From Roseiarcus sp052147395 (GTDB lineage: Bacteria; Pseudomonadota; Alphaproteobacteria; Rhizobiales; Beijerinckiaceae), in assembly GCA_052147395.1 (NCBI GenBank), contig JBKQKS010000009.1:1-6089 (forward strand): a DNA stretch of 6,089 nucleotides, written 5' to 3'. Below, piece by piece: positions 1 through 5,873 of this stretch. Position numbers and translations under genes: made by a program. The notes under the pieces were generated by a model. The model saw only the letters and a list, made by a program, of their open reading frames with translations. It had not been told where the DNA came from and searched no databases. How positions within the stretch are numbered: the stretch's first letter is position 1; every line of letters begins with the position of its first letter.

Positions 1-51
1 CTCGCCGCTCCCGCCAACAGCGCCTGGGCCGCGCCTGCGATTGACAACGAG

Positions 52-514
52 CTAGTGCTTGCCGCGCAGCCTGAAGTCGCGCATCAGCGGACCGAAATCG
101 CGCTTTTGCGCATCGGTGAGGCTATCATAAAGCGGCTTGGCCGCATCGGCGACCGCCTCGAGTTGCTCCGCCTCTTTCTTAAGATGCTCGGACATCATCG
201 TCATGCGCTCGATCGGCGAGGGGCGTTCGCCGCTAGCCATACGCTCCCGCGCTTGGCGCCATCGATCCGCGCGCCTTTTCCGCGTTGCGGATCGCAGTTT
301 CGAAAGCTGGCCAGTTTTTGGTTTGCTCGTCGGTGAGCTTGAGCCCCGCCTTCATCGCGGCAAGATGCGCATCGAGCATTAGGGCGTGTTGTTCCTGCAT
401 ACGCTGGATTTGCGCCATGTCCGGCGTATCGGCGGGAGCGGCGAACGCGGTCGGGGCGAAGGGCGAACCGGCCAAGCCGACGACCGCGACGGAGGCGAGA
501 AGAAATCTTTTCAT
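52..514 (-). pseudogene. LTXXQ-motif (Spy/CpxP-like) periplasmic protein, frameshifted
   Basis: Two adjacent minus-strand reading frames join into one recognisable protein. The first begins MKRFLLASVAVVG, a Lys-Arg then hydrophobic signal peptide with likely cleavage at AFA|AP near residue 25, and carries a first LTDEQ motif at residues 60-64. The second carries a helical stretch and a second LTXXQ motif (LTDAQ) before ending RGKH-stop. Between them the frame changes inside a GC run at 268-274. Restoring two bases gives EKAR-ADRWRQARER-MASG and a 154-residue protein, the usual size for this family. Family knowledge: such proteins are all-helical, periplasmic and chaperone- or metal-stress-related, as in Spy and CpxP. 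The ATG at 512-514 is preferred over one at 536-538 because it starts directly at the signal peptide. The break could be a real mutation or a base-calling error. Family assignment is confident; the exact role is unknown. Confidence 0.8.
268..274 (-). other. Frameshift site in GC dinucleotide run
   Basis: The plus strand reads CGCGCGC. In the minus-strand gene the upstream frame reads ...E-K-A-R and then runs on to a stop at 233-235. The other frame reads A-D-R-W-R-Q-A-R-E-R straight into the downstream half. Adding one more GC unit (two bases) restores a continuous frame with sensible charged helix sequence across the junction. Deleting one base would also restore the frame, with one residue fewer. 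Confidence 0.75.
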
Positions 515-531
515 GAGGGCGCCTATGGGTT

Positions 532-547
532 GAATCATTGAATCATT
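532..547. repeat. Tandem duplication of 8-bp GAATCATT
   Basis: GAATCATT occurs twice back to back, followed by a G, 18 bases upstream of the minus-strand ATG of the LTXXQ gene. It therefore lies in that gene's leader. It also creates two overlapping potential minus-strand ATG codons, of which the nearer opens a short extension (MIQPIGAL) in frame with the signal peptide. No ribosome-binding sequence supports that extension. Confidence 0.6.
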
Positions 548-681
548 GCGTCGTCTGTCGGATTTCAGCGCATTGCAGTGAAGCGCGAACTTGTCAGGCG
601 CGCCATCTCGCGTTCTCCAACGAGCGGACCGCCCGTCGAGACCGAGTGGACCCGCGTTGTGAAGAAGCGATAGAGCCGTGT

Positions 682-963
682 TCAGTAGCCCCAGGGACCA
701 CAGAGACCAAGAGTCAATTGAATCGGTCCGCAGAAGCCGTAGTAGCCGCCGACATACCCATACCCGCCAGGTCTGCCTCGGCCGCGGTAATGGGCCCCTG
801 TCCAACCGGGACGGCCATGGCCCATGCCATGGCTCGCGCCATGGCCGGTCCCGTGCGGCCACACGAAGGCGTCGGCGGCGGACGGGAACGCGACCGTGCT
901 GGCGACCAAGGCGAGCGCGCTCGCGCCCACGATCACCGCGTTCTTTAGGGTGTGCTTTCTCAT
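682..963 (-). CDS. Small secreted His/Gly/Tyr-rich protein
   Basis: A 93-residue protein. Residues 1-32 form a clear Sec signal peptide: MRKHTLKN, a hydrophobic core, then PSAADA with likely cleavage before FVWPHG. The mature part of about 61 residues has low complexity. A His-Gly segment (PHGTGHGASHGMGHG, four His) is followed by a Gly/Arg/Tyr segment and then two similar Cys-containing turns, GFCGP and GLCGPWGY, at the C-terminus. The start is the ATG at 961-963, because it directly precedes the signal peptide and has a GGAG sequence eight bases upstream; a longer 106-residue reading would bury the signal peptide. It lies 167 bases upstream of the LTXXQ gene on the same strand, so co-transcription is possible. 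No enzyme family is recognised. The His-Gly segment might bind metal and the two Cys might form a disulphide; both are inferences from composition. Confidence 0.72.
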   Translation of the reverse strand: MRKHTLKNAVIVGASALALVASTVAFPSAADAFVWPHGTGHGASHGMGHGRPGWTGAHYRGRGRPGGYGYVGGYYGFCGPIQLTLGLCGPWGY

Positions 964-971
964 GAGGGGGA

Positions 972-975
972 CTCC
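972..975 (-). promoter_or_regulatory. Ribosome-binding site of the His/Gly-rich protein gene
   Basis: The minus strand reads GGAG here, separated by eight-odd bases from the ATG at 961-963. This favours the short start over the upstream in-frame ATG at about 1000-1002. Confidence 0.6.
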
Positions 976-1009
976 GAATGACGAGAGATAAAGGATCATC
1001 AATCAGCTA

Positions 1010-1015
1010 ATAATA
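1010..1015 (-). promoter_or_regulatory. Possible -10 element (TATTAT)
   Basis: The minus strand reads TATTAT about 47 bases upstream of the start codon of the His/Gly-rich protein, in a locally AT-rich patch bounded by GC-rich DNA. I see no convincing -35 hexamer at the right distance, so this is only a candidate. Confidence 0.25.
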
Positions 1016-1149
1016 CGGTCGCGCGCGGGAGCGCCAGGATCGGAATCTACTTACGCCGGCGGGTTGAGCCGCCTCCCACGAGCGCCGGCAGCGCGATCCT
1101 CCAACTTACCCGACTCGCCTTCGATTGCGGGCTGCGTGAGCGAGGGATG

Positions 1150-1374
1150 AACAGGATCAAGCATCGAGCGGATGCGATTGTTGGTCGGGATTTTCGCCGT
1201 GCCGAAAGGCGTCCGACAATCGGAGATCTTGCAGCTTTCCTCGAGCCAGCGCCGGTAGGAAAAGGACCGCTCCGACCGCAGGAAGAACAACGAAAACGCG
1301 GACAGGCCAATGTCCGCCATCGATTGGACTGCCGGGCCCTTCCGCATGCCGGGAACGAGCGCCGGTCCGCCACG
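1150..1374 (-). pseudogene. N-terminal remnant of a DDE-type transposase
   Basis: The minus-strand frame reads MADIGLSAFSLFFLRSERSF, then YRRWLEES, then TPFGTAKIPTNNRIRSMLDP. This follows the pattern I recall from the N-terminus of a DDE transposase family (MADIGLSAFSxFFxQxPSFLxxQR, then LFGxxxIPxDNxIRxxLDPV), which I believe is grouped with ISNCY-like elements. After LDPV at about 1150 the similarity stops; the frame continues to a stop at 1051-1053 as unrelated, Arg/Pro-rich sequence. No catalytic Asp/Asp/Glu region is present, so only about 70 residues of a protein normally several hundred long remain. A VADRRS stretch just upstream lies in another frame (about 1355-1373) and may be the original N-terminus after a further frameshift. 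I see no inverted repeats or target duplication. The transposase origin is fairly secure; the IS family name is not. Confidence 0.6.
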
Positions 1375-1413
1375 AAGCGTGCTCTGGCGCCCGGATTGTG
1401 CTATGAGGTATTG

Positions 1414-1425
1414 CGTGGTTCCACG
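1414..1425. promoter_or_regulatory. Small dyad upstream of the cheB-cheR gene
   Basis: CGTGG-TT-CCACG is a perfect 5-bp inverted repeat with a 2-base centre, ending 32 bases before the ATG at 1458. Its position fits an operator or a leader hairpin. No known consensus is matched, so regulation by any particular protein, including the gene's own HTH domain, is speculative. Confidence 0.3.
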
Positions 1426-1457
1426 TTGGAGGGCCGCCGCTCGAGAAAGATCGTCCC

Positions 1458-3440
1458 ATGCCTGGAAATGGTCCGCATCAGAACGAGGCGGAGCGGCCGC
1501 GTTGGATCCAGAATCCGCTTTCCGCCAGCCGCCACGTGGATTTCCCGATCGTCGCGATCGGCGCCTCGGCCGGGGGCCTCGAGGCCTGCAAGAAGTTGTT
1601 GGACGCGCTGCCCGCGGGCAACGGCATGGCCTTCATACTCGTCCAGCATCTCGACCCGAACCACGACAGCATGATGGTGGGTCTGCTCGCGGGCCACACC
1701 TCGATGCCGGTGTTGCAAGCAACCGACGGCATGGCGATCGAACCCGAGCGCGTCCATGTCATTCCGCCGGGCTTCTATCTTTCCGTCGACAAAGGGGCGT
1801 TGCGGCTTTCACGACCTCGTGAGCGTCACGGCGCGCGCCTCCCCTTCGACTTCCTGTTGGTTTCGCTGGCGCGCGAATATGGCGCGCGCGCCGTCTGCGT
1901 GATCCTCTCGGGAACCGGCGCCGACGGCAGCCTCGGGCTCGCGGCGGTGAAGGCGAAAGGCGGCCTCGTCATCGCTCAGGAAATCGGCGAAGCCGACTAT
2001 GACGGCATGCCCCGGAGCGCCATCGCGACGGGCGAAGTGGACCTCGTGCTCCCCGCGGCGAAGATCGCCGAGGCGCTCGTCAGCCGCAAACCGGGCGCGG
2101 CCTCGGCGCCGACGCCGGGACAATCGCGCTCAGATGAGTCCGTGCTGGATTTGCTGCCGAAGATCATCGATCTGCTGCGCGCGAAGACCGTGCACGATTT
2201 CAGCCATTACAAGCATGGCACTCTCGAATGCCGCGTCGAGCGGCGCATGGCGATGCGGGGAATCGAGACCGCGGGCGAGTATCTGGATTTGCTGCTTCGC
2301 GACGCCAACGAACGCGATCAACTCTCGAAAGATTTGCTGATCAATGTCACGGGTTTCTTTCGTGACGCGCCGGTATTCGATTTTCTGACGAAGAGCGCCA
2401 TTCCCGACCTCGTGCGCGACCACGCTGCCGATCGACCGCTGCGCATCTGGGTCGCCGGTTGCAGTTCCGGCGAAGAAACTTATTCCCTCGCCATGCTGTT
2501 TCGCGAAGAGATCGACGCCTCGAAACGCGACATCAAACTGCAGATCTTCGCCAGCGATATCGACCCGGATGCGGTGGCGACCGCTCGCGAAGGCCTCTAT
2601 CCCCAATCGATAGAGGCCGATGTTTCGTCCCGTCGGTTGGCGGCCTTTTTCTCCAGAGAAGATCATTCCTATCGGGTCTCGCCCGACCTGCGGTCCAGCG
2701 TGGTGTTCACGGTGCAGGACGTGCTGGCGGACCCGCCCTTCGCGCGTCTCGACTTCATTTCGTGCCGCAACCTTCTGATCTACCTGCGCCCCGAGGCGCA
2801 GGCGAAAGTCGCTTCGATCTTCCACTTTGCCTTGCGCGAAGGCGGCCTGTTGCTGCTCGGCGCCGCGGAGGCCATCGGCGCCGACGAGGGCCGGTTCGCC
2901 GTCGTTTCCAAATCCGAGCGCCTCTATCGACGCGTTGGCGGCAGCTGGCCCGGTTCCGTCGGCTCGGCGCCCAGCGCCGGCGGTGGAGCGCGAATGCGCA
3001 TGCTTTCCGGACCGGCGCCGACGCCTTCGCGCCAACCTTCGCTCGCCGAGCTTTGCCGAAAGATGGTGCTGGCGACCTACGGTCCGGCGGCAGTGCTGAT
3101 CAACCGCAAACTCGAATGTCTCTACTTCCAAGGACCTACGGATCGCTACCTGGAGGTCGCATCGGGCCGCCCCTCGCACGATTTGGTCGCCATGGCGCGC
3201 CAGGGCGTGCGCGCCAAGCTGAGGTCGGCCGTCCAGCGCGCGCTCAGGGACAACGCGCGCGTCGTCATATCAGGCGGGCGGATCGACGGCGAAGCCGGCG
3301 CCTCGTCATTCCGCATCGTCGTCGAGCCGACGACGAGCGAGCGCGAAGACTTGTTGCTGGTGTGTTTCGTAGAGGAGCCGGCACGGGAACTCGCCGTGGG
3401 CGGCAGCATGACGCCGGCTGAGCTTCCTCGCGTCGTCTAG
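1458..3440 (+). CDS. CheB-CheR-PAS signalling protein, N-terminal piece of an interrupted hybrid kinase
   Basis: A 660-residue product ending at an amber codon. Residues about 29-205 are a CheB glutamate methylesterase domain with the Ser-His-Asp triad visible: Ser37 in GASAGG, His64 in VQHLDP and Asp156 in GTGADGS. There is no N-terminal receiver domain, unlike classical CheB. Residues about 236-490 are a CheR SAM-dependent methyltransferase: HDFSHYK at 246-252, NVTGFFRD at 296-303, the SAM-binding loop VAGCSSGEETYS at 332-343 and CRNLLIYL at 436-443. Residues about 525-640 resemble the PAS-like segment that follows CheR in this family (AAVLINRKLECLYFQGPTDRY). In complete relatives a Leu/Glu-rich coiled coil follows. 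Here it begins immediately after the stop, in the same frame. The start is supported by AGAAAGA seven bases upstream and by the CheB domain beginning about 30 residues in. Substrates are presumably receptor glutamates, by family analogy, but no receptor gene is in the window. Confidence 0.9.
   Translation: MPGNGPHQNEAERPRWIQNPLSASRHVDFPIVAIGASAGGLEACKKLLDALPAGNGMAFILVQHLDPNHDSMMVGLLAGHTSMPVLQATDGMAIEPERVHVIPPGFYLSVDKGALRLSRPRERHGARLPFDFLLVSLAREYGARAVCVILSGTGADGSLGLAAVKAKGGLVIAQEIGEADYDGMPRSAIATGEVDLVLPAAKIAEALVSRKPGAASAPTPGQSRSDESVLDLLPKIIDLLRAKTVHDFSHYKHGTLECRVERRMAMRGIETAGEYLDLLLRDANERDQLSKDLLINVTGFFRDAPVFDFLTKSAIPDLVRDHAADRPLRIWVAGCSSGEETYSLAMLFREEIDASKRDIKLQIFASDIDPDAVATAREGLYPQSIEADVSSRRLAAFFSREDHSYRVSPDLRSSVVFTVQDVLADPPFARLDFISCRNLLIYLRPEAQAKVASIFHFALREGGLLLLGAAEAIGADEGRFAVVSKSERLYRRVGGSWPGSVGSAPSAGGGARMRMLSGPAPTPSRQPSLAELCRKMVLATYGPAAVLINRKLECLYFQGPTDRYLEVASGRPSHDLVAMARQGVRAKLRSAVQRALRDNARVVISGGRIDGEAGASSFRIVVEPTTSEREDLLLVCFVEEPARELAVGGSMTPAELPRVV
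3438..3440 (+). other. In-frame amber codon interrupting the CheB-CheR-kinase fusion
   Basis: TAG lies at codon 661 of the frame that starts at 1458. The same frame stays open afterwards for 26 codons (LELELDATKIELQNAIRSLE, then TSSEEQ) up to the ATG at 3519 and on to 5873. Those residues are the beginning of the Leu/Glu-rich coiled coil that normally links the CheB-CheR-PAS part to the second PAS domain in this family. In relatives a residue such as Gln or Glu commonly stands before LE, so one base change (CAG or GAG to TAG) explains the stop. Confidence 0.85.
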
Positions 3441-3456
3441 CTCGAGCTCGAGCTCG
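3439..3456. repeat. Three tandem copies of AGCTCG
   Basis: The hexamer AGCTCG is repeated three times, beginning in the last two bases of the amber codon. It encodes alternating Leu-Glu. The tract includes a perfect 16-bp palindrome at 3442-3457. Because the unit is six bases, loss or gain of units keeps the frame, so repeat slippage by whole units alone would not create or remove the stop. Confidence 0.8.
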
Positions 3457-3518
3457 ACGCGACGAAAATCGAACTCCAGAATGCCATCCGCAGCCTCGAG
3501 ACCTCGAGCGAAGAGCAG

Positions 3519-5873
3519 ATGACGATCAACGAGGAGGCGTTGTCCATCAACGAGGAATATCAATCGACCAACGAGGAGCTGCTCGCCTCCAAAGAGGAGC
3601 TTCAATCGCTCAACGAGGAACTCAACGCTCTCAACAGCCAGTTGCAGGAAACGCTCGAGCGGCAGCGCAAGACCGCGGACGATTTGCAGAACGTCCTCTA
3701 CAGCACCGACGTCGCGACGATTTTCCTCGACACCCGTTTCAACATCCGCTTTTTCACGCCGGCGACGAAAGCGCTATTCGGTGTCATTCCGAGCGACGTG
3801 GGGCGTCCGCTCACCGATCTCAAGTCGCTGGCCGCCGATGACGCCCTCCTCGACGACGCGCGAAAAGTCCTGAAGAGCCAAACGCCGGTCGAGCGGGAAA
3901 TCCAGGGTCGGAGCGGCTATTGGTTCATACGCCGGATCCTGCCCTATCGCACCAGTGACGAGAAGACCGAGGGCGTCGTCATCACTTATGAGGACGTGAC
4001 CGAGAGGCGGCGCACGGCGGATGCGCTGGCCGCGGCCAAGCGGCAAGCGGAATTGGCGACCATCGCCAAATCGCGCTTTCTGGCGGCGGCGAGCCACGAT
4101 CTGCGCCAGCCGTTGCAGACGCTCGCCCTGCTTCAGGGCTTGCTGGCCAAGAGGGTGGTCGGGGACAAAGCCCAGGATCTGGTCGGACGCATCGATGAAG
4201 CCTTGGGCGCGATGACAGGCATGCTGAATACGCTGCTCGACATCAATCAGATCGAAGTGGGCGCCGTCAAGCCCGAAATAGCCGACATCTTTGTCAACGA
4301 GCTGTTCGACTGCCTCAGGGACGAATTGACCTACCATGCCCAGGCGGCGGGCCTCGCTTTGCGCGTGATGCCCTGCTCTCTGTCCATTCGCAGCGATCCG
4401 CGTCTCATCGAGCAGATGATCCGCAACCTGCTTTCGAACGCCCTCAAATACACCCAGCGCGGCAAAGTGCTCGTCGGGTGCCGTCGCCGCGGGGGCAAGC
4501 TGCGCATCGAGATCTGGGACACAGGGGTAGGCATCCCGTCGTCGGAGCTGCAGGCGATCTTCGAAGAATATCATCAGCTCGACAACGCGGCCCGCCAGCG
4601 CAGCCACGGCCTGGGGCTGGGCCTTTCCATTGTCAAGAGCCTCGGCGAACTGCTTGGCCATCGCATCCGGGTGCGCTCGCTGGAGGGAAAGGGCTCGGTG
4701 TTCTCGATCGAGGTCCCGCTATCGCCGAGCGGCGCGGCGTCGGCTCCTGACCATCCTCCGCGCGGCGTAGTAGATGACGCGTCCGCGCCGGCGCCTCGCT
4801 CAGGAACGATCCTGATCGTCGAGGACGACCCAGAAGTGCGCGAGCACCTCGAACTCTTCCTGCGCGAAGAGGGCTATGACGCCGCAACGGCCGTCGACGG
4901 CCCCACAGCCCTCGAACTGGCGGCTCGCAAGACGATCCGACCTGATCTCGTCCTCGCCGATTACAACCTGCCGAACGGCATGAACGGAGTCCAGGTTTGT
5001 CAGAAATTGCGGCAACAGCTCAGTCGACAAATTCCCTTCATCGTTCTCACCGGAGATATCTCGACCGAGGCCCTGCGCGACATCGCCCTTCACGACTGCA
5101 TTCAGTTCAACAAACCGGTCAAGTTGAGGGAGTTGACGCACGCGATCGAGAAACTTCTGGCCAAGCCGCCCGCCGCGTTTGCGTCGCCCACCGTGCGCTC
5201 GGTTCAAGAGTCGAGCGCTTCCGATCGCGCCAAGATCGTTGTCGTCGACGACGACGACCAGATTCGCGGGGCGTTGCGCGTCGTGCTGGAGGACGACGGC
5301 CGCGTCGTCGAAACGTATGCGAGCTCAGAGGCGTTTCTCGAGGAATTTCGTCCCGGTCCTTCCGCCTGCCTGTTGATCGACGCCTATCTGCCGGGAATGA
5401 GCGGGCTCGAGTTGCTGCGCAAGCTCCATGACGACGGCCATCGCCTGCCCTCGATCATGATCACCGGCAACAGCGACGTGGCGACGGCGGTCGAGGCGAT
5501 GAAAGCGGGCGCATTGGATTTCATCGAAAAGCCGATCGGCCGCGACGAACTGATCGCCAGCATCGAGCGGGCTCTCGAACTGTCGCAAGATTCGAGCAAG
5601 TTGCTGGAACGGCGCGAAACGGCGGCGACTCACCTCGCGGGTCTGACGCCGCGACAGCGCGAGGTGATGGAGCGGGTGCTCGCCGGCCACCCCAGCAAGA
5701 ACATCGCGGCCGACCTCGGCATCAGCCAACGCACCGTCGAGAACCATCGCGCCTCGATCATGAAGAGAACCGGCTCGAAGTCGCGTCCCGCGCTCGCCCG
5801 GCTGGCGCTCGTCGCGGCGGGCGGGGCAGGACCGAGTCAAGCACCGCATGCCCCTACAGCGCGTCCCGCTTGA
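3519..5873 (+). CDS. PAS hybrid histidine kinase with two receivers and LuxR/FixJ-type HTH, C-terminal piece of the interrupted fusion
   Basis: 784 residues from the first ATG after the amber stop. Residues 1-58 are a coiled coil of INEE/TNEEL/LNEEL repeats. About 58-165 is a PAS domain (STDVATIFLD, IPSDVGRPL, ending YEDVTERRR). About 168-405 is a histidine kinase: H-box SHDLRQPLQ with phospho-acceptor His193, N-box RNLLSNALKYT with Asn303 and Asn307, G1 DTGVGIP at 334-340 and G2 GLGLGLSIV at 364-372. Receiver 1 (about 430-545) has acidic residues Glu435-Asp437, Asp481 in ADYNLPNGMNG, Thr511 and Lys532. Receiver 2 (about 572-688) has Asp577-Asp580, Asp621 in IDAYLPGMSG, Thr649 and Lys671. An HTH of FixJ/NarL type follows (LTPRQREV from 709; NIAADLGISQRTVENHRASIMKR). 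All catalytic residues look intact. The start has only GAAGAG very close upstream, which is itself coding, so independent initiation is doubtful. The natural start is probably 1458 of the fused gene. Predicted cytoplasmic; no membrane segment seen. Confidence 0.9.
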   Translation: MTINEEALSINEEYQSTNEELLASKEELQSLNEELNALNSQLQETLERQRKTADDLQNVLYSTDVATIFLDTRFNIRFFTPATKALFGVIPSDVGRPLTDLKSLAADDALLDDARKVLKSQTPVEREIQGRSGYWFIRRILPYRTSDEKTEGVVITYEDVTERRRTADALAAAKRQAELATIAKSRFLAAASHDLRQPLQTLALLQGLLAKRVVGDKAQDLVGRIDEALGAMTGMLNTLLDINQIEVGAVKPEIADIFVNELFDCLRDELTYHAQAAGLALRVMPCSLSIRSDPRLIEQMIRNLLSNALKYTQRGKVLVGCRRRGGKLRIEIWDTGVGIPSSELQAIFEEYHQLDNAARQRSHGLGLGLSIVKSLGELLGHRIRVRSLEGKGSVFSIEVPLSPSGAASAPDHPPRGVVDDASAPAPRSGTILIVEDDPEVREHLELFLREEGYDAATAVDGPTALELAARKTIRPDLVLADYNLPNGMNGVQVCQKLRQQLSRQIPFIVLTGDISTEALRDIALHDCIQFNKPVKLRELTHAIEKLLAKPPAAFASPTVRSVQESSASDRAKIVVVDDDDQIRGALRVVLEDDGRVVETYASSEAFLEEFRPGPSACLLIDAYLPGMSGLELLRKLHDDGHRLPSIMITGNSDVATAVEAMKAGALDFIEKPIGRDELIASIERALELSQDSSKLLERRETAATHLAGLTPRQREVMERVLAGHPSKNIAADLGISQRTVENHRASIMKRTGSKSRPALARLALVAAGGAGPSQAPHAPTARPA

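Larger units (their letters stand above)
3428..3462 (+). other. Strong stem-loop overlapping the amber stop
   Basis: An 8-bp outer stem pairs TCGCGTCG (3428-3435) with CGACGCGA (3455-3462). It is followed by a 3-base bulge TCT (3436-3438) and a 6-bp inner stem AGCTCG (3439-3444) with CGAGCT (3449-3454), closing a 4-base loop (3445-3448). All pairs are Watson-Crick. The UAG codon at 3438-3440 sits at the bulge/inner-stem border. The structure could affect translation at the stop, or simply reflect repeated CTC-GAG codons. It is not followed by a T-run, so it is not a typical terminator. Confidence 0.6.

Noticed and set aside
55..336. Plus-strand open frame opposite the LTXXQ gene
   Set aside because: It is a shadow of the minus-strand gene, which has a signal peptide and two LTXXQ motifs. 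The plus-strand translation has no family signature.
621..635. Possible terminator hairpin between the two minus-strand genes
   Set aside because: Only a 5-bp stem with one G-U pair is possible and no T-run follows on the minus strand.
515..862. N-terminal extension of the LTXXQ frame (209-codon version)
   Set aside because: The extension overlaps the His/Gly-rich gene and is Arg/Trp/Leu-rich without similarity. The signal peptide starting at 514 marks the true N-terminus.
1399..1407. Extended -10-like TGCTATGAG upstream of the CheB-CheR gene
   Set aside because: The match is weak and no -35 element is visible. It is not distinguishable from chance.
2130..3179. Long minus-strand open frame (349 codons) opposite the CheR region
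   Set aside because: It is the antisense shadow of a strongly supported CheR/PAS coding frame. Its translation is Arg/Gly/Gln-rich and resembles no family.
3438..3440. Pyrrolysine or another special amino acid at the TAG
   Set aside because: Nothing in the window points to a pyrrolysine system, and the position is a generic coiled-coil site where Gln or Glu fits. A point mutation is simpler.
3774..4661. Minus-strand open frame (295 codons) opposite the kinase
   Set aside because: It is antisense to the PAS-HisKA-HATPase coding sequence, whose motifs are all intact. The translation has no recognisable domain.
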